Source: Uloborus plumipes (Eukaryota; Arthropoda; Arachnida; Araneae; Uloboridae). From it: a stretch of 64,000 nucleotides of DNA. The stretch spans positions 23,941 to 87,940 of the forward strand of contig JAXGGA010004479.1 in the NCBI GenBank assembly GCA_038373865.1, written 5' to 3'. Positions 52,926-64,000 of the stretch are shown here, in pieces. Numbering within the stretch: position 1 is the first letter of the stretch; every line of letters begins with the position of its first letter. The translations under genes and the position numbers were made by a program. A model generated the notes under the pieces. The model did not search any database. It had not been told where the DNA came from and was given only the letters and a program-made list of their open reading frames with translations.

Positions 52926-55201
52926 GTCTTTGGATATAATAAAAAAAGTTAGTGGTGCATTGCATACAAACTAAGTTTTAAGGCCTTAAAAGAGAACAAA
53001 AATCGTAATGCAAGGAGAGTTCATTCTTAGCACAATTTTTAAAATTCGAATGTATCTCAAAAATTATTTTTTTTTCCTTCGCTTATTTTCACCTCATCTT
53101 TTTATAAGACTTTTTTTATGTATTTATTTTTTGGCTTTAAGACGCACAATTTTTTTATTACACACCTATTTTATGCTTTTATCTGTTTTACGTTTTTACA
53201 GTTTATAAGCAATGAAAAGATTTTATCTTTTGTAACAACTAGATGATTCAAATGAAGCAATGTCTATTACACCGTCTTTCAAGGTAAACTGAAACCATGT
53301 GTTTCAACCTTCAACCATTAGATATTTTTTAGTATATTTAACGTCAAAAGATATTGCAGAATTCCCAATACTGGACCTTTTTGGTGAAGTTTAAATAAGT
53401 TTTTTCTTTTCTATGTCTCCAAAAAGAAATTGCGATAATTTTATACAAAAGTCATTGTGTCATCAAATCTAAATAAAGTGAATGCTTGCAAATTAATCTC
53501 AAAAGCTGATTTGAAACGGTCGCAAGCGACAGGTTTCCTCTTTAGGGTTTCTTTAGGGTTTCTTAGGTTAGGGAAACTTTTCAAAATTGAAATTTCAAAA
53601 AGGCAATTTTATACAATCTTCGGTGACTTTGGAGGATGAAAGGTTAGGAGCCTTTTTTCCTAACATTTAAAAAACTTAAGTCATAAAGATGCAGGTTCAA
53701 GCCCGCTGTAGTAGTATTAGGAAAAAGGTTGGGGTTCTGAAACTTTCCTCCGGTAATCTGTAGAAACTAAAGTTCCTAAAAAAATGCATTTTTAGATGTT
53801 TTTCAATGATGTCAGGGTGGGGGGGGGTTCGAATCATTCCCCCGGAATTATTAGGACATTAAAACTCTAAATACGCAGTTTCAGAATGCATTTGATAAAG
53901 CAAAAGGAAATTAATAGGTTTGAGATCCTTCTGCCTCCTTCTTATTGACTAACTCTATTTTCTAGTTGTTTTGAATCATGGGACCCCCTCCCAACACTCT
54001 CAACACTCTCCCCACGCCCTCCCAAGTATGCTATAATCAAATACGTAGAACGAGGTGAATAAAGAAATGAATCGTCTCTTCTTTGAAACAGTTTTGGATC
54101 CACCCTTGAATTGCCGAATACACAATTGCTTTTGTCTTACATTGAAATAGTCTATACAAGATAATAAATTACAAGAAATGCTGTACTGCTATGGAAAAAT
54201 TTTTTATGCATTTAGAAATGTTAATTTTCTGCTTCAAAGTCAAACTTTGTTCATTAAAATGATTCACTTTACATCACATTTCTGACATAATTCATATTGG
54301 GGTGATCATTTACAACCAGAATTAAAAAAAAGATTTATATTAACATTTATATACATTCTAATAACATTTGGAAAACCATACAATACTTTTTTACTCATTT
54401 TGTGTACGGATGTAGATTTAAACATGAGTGAGGCAGTTTTAAATAGAGAAATAATTAAAAAAGCAACAAAACCATGTCAAAGTTACCGTAAATGACCAGG
54501 ATCTGATAATGCCTGGGGGCCAAGGCTCCATGGTAGTTAAAACAGTTCATTGGCGATAAGTTGACGAAAAATCTTTCAGAAGCCATATTACACTAAATAT
54601 GAGAAATAAAACGTCTGGAGCATAAAAACTTTCCGCGACTCCTAAGAATTTAGTTTTTGTCAGTGACTGTGAATGTTTTACAAAATATTTACCCTGCTTT
54701 TGTTGTATTACATCGCATGCCACTAACAAGCATGCATAAAAGAATAGCTAAATCAATAAATTTTCTCACTACCCATCCTATTATTATTTTTCGTATCAAA
54801 GAACTAACTTTGCCGAGCATCAAGCCCTTCCCTATCCATTTAATGGCTTAGCAATTTATAAACGACAAAGAAGAGCCAATGGAAATGGTGAGACCATTGT
54901 GCCATTTGCGTAACTATGATTAAGAGATCTCAAAACTCTTTGCCCTCCGATGCAGGATCAAAGCTTTCGTTCGCCTTTTGTATCACTGAATGCTGAAGCT
55001 TTCTAATCGTGGATTGATTTTCCTTTGACATGCGGATTTCATGGACATCGGGCGATGTTGCGTTCACATTTTTTTGTTAGGTTGTTTCATGATATAATCT
55101 CATTCCGTAGATATGGGCTTAATGCTACTTATTTAATTCGCCTTTGATTTCAGTGCTTTGATGGGAGATTTCGTATGAAGTTGCTAGAAGAAAAATCATG
55201 T
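52926..55201. other. Intron 5: nothing recognised
   Basis: AT-rich; a G run of nine to ten at about 53817. No receptor exon found. Confidence 0.5.
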
Positions 55202-55694
55202 TTAATCCATTTATGCCCGAGTTTTTTTTAACAATTTTTTTTCATTTTTTATCTGTTTAAAACTCTTACTTGGAACGGTTTACATACATTTTAGGCTTAC
55301 AGACATTAGGCATTTTAGACACTAAGAAGATATGTGCGCAAAATACGACCTTAGTTGACTCTACTTTTGCAAAGTAACATTACAGAAGGCATCTATGATC
55401 AATTTTAAGCAAATTATTTTAAAATAGTTTAATTTTATGAAAAATAAGTTCGCAAAAAAAAAAACGTACTTTCTGTGGCTACCCATGCTGGATCGTTACT
55501 TGACTGATTTGTCTGAAAATAGCTGTCAATAAATAAACTCCGATGCCCAACTAGTGGCTCTAACTGGTTTTCTCAAGAAGGACTACTTAACTTATGAAAA
55601 ACAGCTTTAGTAAAATAATATACCAGTTACAGGTTTTTATATGCAGTAACTAACAAGCTTCCCGTTTTCAGGCTACTGGGCATAAATGGGTTAA
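55202..55694. mobile_element. TTAA-flanked MITE family 2, second copy (inverted)
   Basis: TTAATCCATTTATGCCCG and TGGGCATAAATGGGTTAA ends. The interior matches 24898-25425 in reverse complement (GTGGCTACCCATGCTGGATC). Confidence 0.87.
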
Positions 55695-56156
55695 GCTAAA
55701 CAGTTTTTTTCTCGCAGCATTAATTTCTATTATCGTAGATTTAGATTTCACCGGTAGAAACCAGCAAGTTCGTTAAGCGTTTTCTTTTATTGAATACGCT
55801 AAAGGGACTGTTAAAAGTCCGCCAAACAAAGCTTTTTTTCTTTTTTTTTTCGAAATATGCTTTGCATGTAGAAAGTACTTAAACATGAGCAACTGAGCCC
55901 ATAGAAGCAATTGAAACATGAAGAACAAATTAATAGTTTACAAAAAAAAGTGACAGTGGTACTCCAGGAGTGCCAACAAAAGTGAAAGCTTGAACAATTA
56001 CGTGTATATGTTTTGAATCGTCTGTGTTTTTTTATCATCTCCAAAAATTCCAACATGCTTGTGTACCTATGTGCGTACATACACAATTTATTTGCATACT
56101 TCTTTACAGAGGTGTCGGTAACGGTAACAGTGTCGTCAGTTCAATTGTTTTTTACC
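55695..56156. other. Intron 5: nothing recognised
   Basis: No supported features. Confidence 0.5.
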
Positions 56157-56388
56157 TACCGTAAATCAGGGTTACTTGGACCCTAGGGGGTTACTTGAGC
56201 CCACTACAATAAAATGATAAAATCTAGGTTTGGTACCTACTAGTTGAAGACTTGCACGTAGTTCCTCGTTTCTCCACTAGGTAGAAGCCCTCTGCAGTCT
56301 CTAACGCTAGTACCAAACCCAGATTTTATCATTTTACTGTGGGCTCAAGTAGCCCTCTTCTGGGTCCAAGTAACCCTGATTTACGGTA
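56157..56388. mobile_element. 232 bp palindromic MITE
   Basis: TACCGTAAATCAGGGTTACT-TGGACCC and its inverted copy (GGGTCCAAGTAACCCTGATT) at the right. A second inverted pair, GATAAAATCTAGGTTTGGTA / TACCAAACCCAGATTTTATC, lies further in. TA borders. Non-coding. Confidence 0.9.
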
Positions 56389-58199
56389 TCTCAAAAAATG
56401 CCCAACAAGACTAAAAAGTTTTTATTTCAGGATGTCTTGGTAATAATTAAGGTAGCAATATCACGAGTTCATTTTTTTTCCATTTGAAAAAATGCTCAAT
56501 GCCCAACGCACCTAAAGAAGTTTTCATTTCAAAAGTAATTATTTTCGATCAAAAAAATTCAGTTCATACTAGTTTTTAAATTTCCGATCGTAATGAAAGT
56601 TAATTCACTAACAAGCATATTTTGCTAAAATACATCTAAATCTTTCTGTTTTTTCCAACCTATACTTAAATTTGTATCTCTTATTTGATAAAATATTTAC
56701 TCTCAGACTCTCGGAATCAAGATTAATGAAAAGACTTATTTCCTGCATACATTTCGAAAGATCTTTTCAATTAACTAACAAATAATTACTATGGATATAA
56801 TCAATAATATTTATGCCTTACGTTTGCAGAAGGTATTAGTCATTTGCAGAATTAGCATTAATGTTTTTCCCTCGACAACAAAGAGAAAACTAAGTGGTCG
56901 AAGAATTAGCTTCCCGTTCTTTCAAAGGCTGAGTCCGATATTCATTTTCTGTTAATATTCTTGAGCACAGTTTTGTGAAGGCCAGTGAAAGATAAAGAAT
57001 TCATGTTTAAGCAATAATCTTTGATTAAGTTTTATGATTAAGAAAGGGTAGATTCATTTCGCAAGTTCGGTAAGTGCATCGAATTTTCTCGTAATAAAGT
57101 GCCTTAAATTTATTGGTTAGACTAGTTTGTTTTTACTCTCCTTGATTGGTCCCTTAATTGATTCCCCCCTCCCTCCAGATTATTGCTTTATCCCTTGTTT
57201 CGCCATCATAATTTAAAAGGGCCCTTAATCTAAATTTTGCTACAATACACATCTGCTGAGTTTTTGTTATTTGTTCAAAGATATAGTTATCAAAGGAATC
57301 TAAAATTTTGTTCCTGCAGGGGTTCTACCTATGTGCTAAAACATTTTTTTTTAAATGTGATAGCATTAAATGAAGTTTAAAAATTTGCTTTCCAGTTTTC
57401 CCAACATTTCCTTCCTTGACTTTCTCTTCGAATGACCGTAATATTATAACCGAATTGTTTTCTCCTTTCTCACCTATTTTATTTATTTTAGATTAAGCCG
57501 TTTAAAAAATTGTTTTTCTCATTAACTTTTTGAGGCATGGTGTATTCGTTTGAGTTAACCTAGATCCATTTTTCCCATCCAACTGACTTAGTGGCTTCAA
57601 CTGAACCCTCATATGTCCAGATCAGTACTTTTATGTCCATCGCTCAATGCGCTAAAAAATGTTTTCGATTTTTATTGCATCAGTTGATAAAAAACAGCAA
57701 ACACTCTACTTATAGCAGAAGATCGTAGCGTTAATCTCAGAACTCGTCAATATGGCTCACAAATCATCCCATGGTCCATTATCCTCAATTACGAAACAGG
57801 AGTTCATTAGCCTGATTATCTTTCACTATCAATGTGTCCGCTTCATTTGCTACTCTACTATTACCGTTTTCTTTTTTTTTCAACTAAAACTTTCACTTTT
57901 TCATATTGAATTGCTAAAATGAAAAGTATTTTGTATTCACGATTTTCATGTACTTAATTGAAGTGGTAAGTGGATAAAGGTGATATGTGACATTTGAATT
58001 TCGCCGATTTACAAATTTAGATTAGTGTGTGTTCAATTGTGTTAACTCACAAACACAATTGAAGGGGCAAGTGAATATCGGTGATATGTGACATTTTTTT
58101 AAATTTCTATAAAAAGCTTTTAAAGAAAAAAAAAGCTTTCAAAGAAAAAAAACTATTACCTATATGCATGTGCTGAAAAATCGAGAAAATTACTCGACA
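56389..58199. other. Intron 5: nothing recognised
   Basis: AT-rich intronic sequence; no exon matching the receptor was found here. The TM3/TM4 and TM4/TM5 exons join directly, so none is expected. Confidence 0.55.
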
Positions 58200-58382
58200 T
58201 TCATTCGGCGGTGAGCAAAATCAAAATTTAGACCCAAATTTGAGTGAATTTTTTTCGCTATCACAATGCTTTCCTTTGTGTAAAAGAAAGTAAAAAAGCC
58301 TTTCTGATGTGCATGGAAAATTTCTACATTCTTCACGTTTGTTACAACGAACTTTCAAAGAGGGCTTTTTCATGCTACAAAC

Positions 58383-58790
58383 ACATGTTAGCGTTAAAAA
58401 CACGCTAGATAGTAACGTCATTTCAACGGAAAGCGTTAATAATTTTTAACGTTAAAAAAAGCATATAAGCAATATATTAGCGTTAAAAACACGACTGATA
58501 CTAGCGTTATTACAACGGAAGGTATTAACGTTTTTTCAACGTTAGAAAAAAGGTTGAAAATTAGCATAAACAACGAGACATAGTAGGGTTGGAAACACGT
58601 TTGATACCAGCGTCGTTTCAACGGAAAGTGTTACATTATTTTAAGGTTGAAACATTTGGTTGAAAAACAGCATAATCAACAAGACCTATTAGCGTTGAAA
58701 ACACGTTTGATACTAACGTTGTTTCAACGGATGACCTAACGGATTTACAACGTTTAAATAACGTTTACACAACGAATGTGTGCTACTTGG
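58383..58790. repeat. ~100 bp tandem repeat ending in a MITE-like terminus
   Basis: Four units beginning TAG(C/G)GTT(A/G)(A/G)AAACACG (58389, 58478, 58584, 58690), each with TTTCAACGGAA and TTAACGTT words, ending in TGTGTGCTACTTGGGTT. The terminus equals that of the small MITE at 26969-27076. Confidence 0.85.
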
Positions 58791-59071
58791 GTTATCACCT
58801 TCATCCATGGTAAAAAGTAAGTTTTTCAAAAATTGTCACATATCACCTTTATCCACTTGCCCCTTCAATTAGAAAATCATCTGTTTTCACTACATACTCA
58901 TAATAAATATTTACGTCAATTCCTTCATATTTCATTTTCTATAGTAAACGGTATGCTTACCACACTAAAAAAAATAACATTTCAATCCCATTGTTTGCTT
59001 TCCAAACATCTTTACCATTTTGTTTACAATCTATTCTCCCTGGGCCAACTTTTACGATTTTTCTCCTCCAG

Positions 59072-59202
59072 GTATTCCCCTCGCACTCATTATCAGCTGG
59101 TGCGTTACCATGACAACGCATCTGAGCACGGACTGCTGGGAAGGCTACGGACGTTCTCCGTACGTCTGGATCATTACGGGACCTATGATTGGAGCTCTCG
59201 GA
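59072..59202 (+). CDS. Class B1 GPCR, TM4, extracellular loop 2 and start of TM5 exon
   Basis: Acceptor TTCTCCTCCAG, donor GTAAGT at 59203. Two bases complete the Gly of the TM4 Gly-Trp-Gly motif; 43 codons follow and it ends in phase 0. IPLALIISWCVTMTT is the TM4 helix; STDCWEGYG contains the loop Cys-Trp that forms the conserved disulfide to TM3 (the CW pair is a class B hallmark); SPYVWIITGPMIGAL opens TM5 with the conserved Gly-Pro. It joins the previous exon over a 21.6 kb intron. Exons for the rest of TM5 to TM7 are not in the window as far as I can see. Confidence 0.94.
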
Positions 59203-61143
59203 GTAAGTCGAATGCAAAGCTTTCGTTTTCGTGTTTTACTTCAACTGAAAAATAAAAATGAAACACACACGCGTGAAAGAGAAAAAAAAGAAGAAAACAT
59301 TTGCTATAAATTCTGAGGGGCCTCTCAACCGTAGTGAAGAGCAAATGAGTATCTTTCCTTTAGTTGAAAGTACTGCCTTTAGGCACTAATATTGATAGAA
59401 TAAGCGAAAAACCTGGGACCATAAAATACTTTCATTTTCCAAACAGTTAATTTCAGTTATTTTTAAACGTCCTATTTTTAAAACGTAGTTAGGTCTCGTA
59501 TAACGTCACAAGTGGAAAAATTTGTTTTAAAAAAAATACCGACGCACCAGTCATTTTGAATCGCTGGTAACTCCAACTTGTCAACAGATAAACATTTGAC
59601 CCAAAACGACAGTTCGTAAAAAGGCTTAGAACGTTTTGTACACTCGTGACGTTAGCAGATGAAAATGAAAGAGTCTTGAAGCGTCTTTTAAATTCACTTT
59701 TTTGAGAAAGAAAGGGAGCCAAAATTAAGGAAATAAAAGAAATGCGCCCCATGTTTTCTATCTTGCTCGTTCAGATTTTCTTTTTCTTTTTTGAAAATGT
59801 GAAACAGCCCCATTGTAACCACATTTTAAAGCATTATTTATGTGCTGGTTTAGTGGCAGAGAATGATTGATTACGCTGGAAAAATATTTGAGCTGTTTTG
59901 AAACATTATGGATCTTCCACGTAGAGATAGTGAATGAACTTGGAAGAGGAAACAGACCACTTCATTTTATAACAGGGAAGAACAGCGAGAACAAAAAAGC
60001 AGTTTAGTTTTTACTGCTCGCGAAATCGCTGATCCCACCTGTTACTATGCTTTCTGATTCAATTTCCAGCTCATCCACCATCTCTACATGACACAGTTAT
60101 GAGAGGGCATCGCTCTCTGGCAACGTAAGCGCTAAATGTAGAAAACACAGAACTGCAAAAAAAAAAAAAAGCAAGATATTGGGCACTACTACTTTAAACT
60201 GATTTAGGGTCATTCAATAGAAATATCAACCTCAGCCGAAGGAAAAAAAATACCGAAGTGAAGAAAGTATCAAAAAATAAATAAATAAATAAAAATCATA
60301 CAACATAAGAAGTTGAAAAAAACTGAAAAAGTATTGTAATTATCACTGAGATTAGCCATAATAAATAGTTTGTAGTGTGTTTACTGCTTGTTATTCGATG
60401 GTTACGTTTGTCACGTTACGTTAGTCACACACCATCTTGAGTAAAAGTGACAATTCAGATTTTAAAAGAAATTAAGATTTAATAAATGCGTTTTCTGTTT
60501 TTAAAAGCCGACTTTACACATTTTTCAAATATGTCACTTAATTTTTAACACTTGCTTAACTTTGAGAAATTTTTGCCTCACAACATGAGCATAATTTTCA
60601 GAGTTGCGAAAATGTTACGTTAATTATGCTGCTATTTTGAAAAAATATCTACTGTCAGTAATTTTGTTTTAAATTCTTAGTAGAAATGATACATAGATAC
60701 CATGTACAATGTAAATCCACCAGCATAACTTAAAAAATATTTTTTATCCTTTCAGTTACAAGTAAAAGCAGTTACAAAATCAGCTCTGAATGTTACGTTA
60801 CTTTTAATGACTCTTTATTCTCAAATTCTGAAATAAAAGTTAGAAAAAAACAGGTTGTGCTTACTATTTGATCTTATCCGCCCAAAGTTATGTAGCTAAA
60901 GTTGAATATTTTCTTCTGTATTCGGAAATTTTAAAAATGCACCACTGTTAGCAATAGTGTTTGTATGCGCCCACTCTCAAGTCATGTAAACAAACTTTTT
61001 AGTAAACAAACTTAACAATACTTACCAGTATTGTGACCCAGGAAAACATTAAATTTAGATTCTGAATCGATAACTATTACGTTCTTTCTTTCTTAATTTT
61101 TTAAGCAATCACGAATTGTTTATTGTCCTCATTGGACCGTGGT
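59203..61143. other. Intron 6, first part: nothing recognised
   Basis: No TM5/TM6-type exon found. AAAT and A runs near 60155 and 60275. Confidence 0.5.
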
Positions 61144-61564
61144 TACCCAAATAGCATCAACTCATCGGATTTTGCTCGGTCGATCATCGAACTCCTCGTT
61201 AACTGATCCCGTAACGCACGATGACATACTTCCGATCAGTATCCGAGCACGGTTTTCGATGAGCTACTCTTCATCAGAAAGCGATATCCTTCCGATCAAC
61301 TTTCCCGATGAAAATAAGCCGAGCATCCAAAATTGATCCTAAATTCATCGGCACGGGACTGCACTACTCGTTAATTGCTCCAAATCTCATCGTGTTTCGA
61401 GCAAAACTCATCGGATTTTGCTGCTCGGATTCTGTTCGGCCGATGAGACATATTGGAGCAATTCCCGATGAGAACTCATCAAATCTGATTATCGGCCGAT
61501 GAGAATTTCATCGGGTTTTGATGAATGACCGATCATCGGCCGATGAGATTATGCTGCTAGGGTA
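61144..61564. mobile_element. TA-flanked composite element, copy D (inverted, internally deleted)
   Basis: 421 bp, reverse orientation relative to the other copies; TA-CCCAAATAGCATCAACTCAT at the left and GATTATGCTGCTAGGG-TA at the right. Lacks the tRNA-like module. Its internal junction (AAAATAAGCCGAGCATCC) is very close to that of copy C, suggesting a shared short subfamily. Confidence 0.88.
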
Positions 61565-62001
61565 ATCTCATTCCTTTTCCAGATTAAAGAAAACATATAT
61601 TTTTAGGTGATGGGTTGTCGTTTAAGAAATTACAATTAAACAAAAATATAATTTAATCTTAAACAAAATCAATTTTGTAAACGATAAATATTAGTTGGTT
61701 CCTACAAAGTCTTAAAGATGTAAAATGATGTTTATTACGGCATTTGAAATGAATAATAGATATGAATAGTGTACTCATATTTATGTAATATTACAACTTT
61801 TAGAGACAGAGCGAACACCGTGGGGCGAAATCTTTTTATTCGTCAAAAACGAATTAAAGTATTTTTTTTTTCCTTTGCAATTAACGAAATGCAATTTTTT
61901 TCATTCGACAGCAGTTGGCTTCCTTTGATTTTTGACTGGATGCCTTTACGACCACTACATACACTTCCCCCGTCCATATAGGTACGGGACCGCTCCTAGG
62001 G

Positions 62002-62135
62002 TGTCGCCAACTTGGCTACAAATTTGGCGAAATAAAAGCTTTTTCGAATCTGCGTTTAGTTCGGCGCTATAGGAAGTATTAAGCGAATAATCTGCTGAAT
62101 GATGTTAAAATTGTCGACATTTAAAAGAAGATATA
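62002..62135. repeat. Copy of the GGCGA repeat segment at 46040-46240
   Basis: GTCGCCAACTTGGC, AAATTTGGCGAAATAAAA, TTCGGCGCTATAGG and CTGAATGATGTTAAAAT parallel 46110-46240. Confidence 0.65.
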
Positions 62136-63079
62136 CTGAGAAACATTTTCTACATCGATTCACAACAAAGTAAAGGTGAAAATTATTTGAAGTGTTTGTT
62201 TTCTTGATCCTTTAAATCACTATTGTATTGCATTTTTGTTCTTTATACAAGTACTATGAAGTTTTATGCACTTTTAAATCACGGCAGTTAATAAAAATAT
62301 TTTTACATTTTCAAATTGATATTCTACATGTTCACTATATTTTTTATATGTGTAGGAAAATATCTAAAACACTATTCATTTAAGAAGTATTGCTTCTATC
62401 GCTCGTACATGATACATGCAACCATTTTTCTAAGTTATTAAAAGACAGAGATTATTTAATGAACGTAAAAGCAAGTAGTGTGGAATGGATTCCACGTCTC
62501 AGTCAAGAAAAAAAAAATCAGTTCGCTCCTGATTCCTTTTTTTTTTTCTTCTACATTTATGTTCTCGCATAGAAAAACGTCGTTCCGAGCTATATTTTAA
62601 TTGCTTTAGAAAGTGAATAAACTGTAAGGACAACGTTTCACAAATGGTGCAACTTATTTACTTCTTCATGAAGCATTAATAAACTGAATCGAACTACTGA
62701 ATCGTGGATATAGCGGCACATGTTTCTTGGAAAACAATCAAAGTTGCGCGTCAGCAGATGGTGGGAAAGTGTCGAACAAGTCACAGAATCTTTATTCCGA
62801 AATACAAGCTGAGTAAATGATTAACAGTCCTTAAAGCGACAGCTGCCGTATTCTTTCAAGTATTAATTGTCGATACTGAAGCAGGGACTAGAGTTTCTTT
62901 CGTTACGTTCAACATTTCAGATAGAAATATTTTCATTTCCGAAAATGAATGAGTTTGATGCATTTGTCTAGGCTAGGTCTCAAGTTTGGTTTCCTTTTCG
63001 TGTATTTCAATTATTGGTTTCAAATATTGAGCCTTTTTAGGTACACATCTTTAAAACTTCGATTTTAAAGCCAATACAC
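62136..63079. other. Intron 6: nothing recognised
   Basis: No supported exon or bounded element. Confidence 0.5.
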
Positions 63080-64000
63080 CAGTGGTTCTCAACGGGGGCG
63101 ATACCGCCCCCCGGTGGACGGTGGGACGATGTTGAGGGGCGGTGAATCTCTTTTGGGCAGCAGGGGGGCGGTGGACATATTTTGGGCGGTAAGGGGACGG
63201 TGGGTACATTTTAAAATTTGTTTGAGAGAATATGTTTTGGGCGGAGGCAATAGGAAACCCTTTTTCCATAGATCGGCAAGGATAGCTTAAAAAAAATATT
63301 TCTGAGGTTATCTCCCGAACCCTGATACTGCTCCTAACGTCATCAAATAGCAAATCAGTCAAAATTTGCCAATAACACTTAAATTTCAAAAAGTTTTTGG
63401 AGGTGGGTCTCCACTTTCGTAGAGTAACCATCTAAAATATCCTTAAAATTGTGTTTTATTGATGTCCATTTAGAAATTGCTCAAGGAAGAGTCCTAATTT
63501 TCTCCCTCCTCTCTACTCCCGTAACTTTTATAGCCAAAAATAGCTTAAAATAGCGTTTTGGAAACTTCACTTTTAAAAAACTTCCAGGGTAAAGATCTAG
63601 AACCATCCATTTCTTTCCCTAGCATAACCACATATAGATATAAATTTTGTTTTTAGACATTTCTGTTGAAGCGCCATGGAAACCATCATTTTAAAAGACA
63701 GCCTAATGATTTTTTCAAAAATGATTACGGAAGGGAATCTTGAACTACCCGCTTACTCTTTCCCCAATCATGACCAAAAAGAGCTTAGAATTGCGTTTTT
63801 TGGAAGTTGGTTTCTAAAAATTTCTAGAAGAGAGCCACCAGACTTGACCGATCTTTTGTGTTGTAAGGATATTGCTATAACAACAATACAGGTAGTTCAC
63901 AGTTGCGTTTTTCAGAGTACAATTCGAAAAAATTTCCGCAGAAAATTCCCGAACCTTTACAATTCCTTCAACCTCAACAGAAATTGTTTGAATTCAAGTT
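63080..64000. mobile_element. Left end of a hAT-like element, continuing beyond the window
   Basis: CAGTGGTTCTCAAC is a common hAT terminus (established knowledge), followed by GGGGGCGATACCGCCCCC, a GC-rich hairpin, and repeated GGGCGGT words. The other end is not in the window. The open frame on the - strand across it has no recognisable domain. Confidence 0.55.

Noticed and set aside
53535..53570. TTTAGGG/TTAGG words resembling telomere repeats
   Set aside because: Only two to three imperfect units; no array.
59020..59316. Longer frame extending the TM4/TM5 exon on both sides
   Set aside because: Sequence beyond the CAG acceptor and GTAAGT donor has no family similarity; the exon borders fit phase and homology.
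60057..60130. Exon-like segment between TTTCCAG and GTAAGC
   Set aside because: The receptor would need phase 0 here, and that frame hits a stop after ten codons; the only open frame has the wrong phase and no TM5 sequence.
63051..63431. 126-codon frame on the - strand, Pro/Arg-rich
   Set aside because: Overlies the GC-rich repeats of a hAT-like end; composition explains it.
1..64000. CRISPR arrays, bacterial operons, rRNA genes, functional tRNA genes
   Set aside because: None seen; spliced gene structure and transposon content show nuclear animal DNA. The tRNA-like segments lack complete cloverleaves.

Overview
The window is AT-rich metazoan nuclear DNA with no bacterial-style gene packing. 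I infer an arthropod, most likely an arachnid (spider). The introns are very long and full of transposon remnants, the LTR retrotransposon is of Ty3/mdg4 type, and several repeats look like ones I associate with spider genomes (for example the one opening with ACTTCCTTTTACGTAG near 45595). The taxonomic call is inference from general knowledge, not a search result.

The one host gene I can support is a class B1 (secretin-family) GPCR on the + strand. Six consecutive exons lie at 4328-4468, 9014-9105, 29558-29661, 32380-32509, 37285-37441 and 59072-59202. All splice phases join and all introns are GT-AG. The exons encode most of the hormone-receptor (HRM) domain, TM1 to TM4, extracellular loop 2 and the start of TM5. 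The signal peptide and first HRM cysteine, and the rest of TM5 to the C-tail, were not found and presumably lie outside or in unrecognised exons. A promoter-like block with a possible non-coding first exon is at 60-288.

Everything else is intron filled with mobile DNA. Intron 2 (9106-29557) holds a pair of Tc1-like ends 12.3 kb apart (12179-24490). Between them lie a Ty3-type retroelement on the - strand (gag and pol 16256-22230, tRNA-His-type primer site at 22949-22964) and an extraordinary G-free tract: 12259-14187 contains no G at all, and only four occur up to 14666. The same intron carries nested MITEs, foldback elements, piggyBac-like TTAA elements, a pogo/Tigger-like MITE and hAT-like elements. 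Intron 4 (32510-37284) holds a 3.5 kb near-complete inverted repeat with TA flanks. Intron 5 (37442-59071) holds a ~150 bp satellite, an exact 167 bp duplication, a decayed pogo/Tigger-type transposase interrupted by a tRNA-derived SINE with target-site duplications, several foldback elements and a hAT MITE with an 8 bp duplication.

A composite family with TA flanks (ends CCCTAGCAGCAT and ATGCTACTTGGG) is present in four copies (3247, 10492, 26213, 61144). The two long copies carry an antisense tRNA-like module and a 60 bp tandem repeat. The GPCR is the only gene with a plausible host function; the rest records successive, partly nested insertions into its introns.
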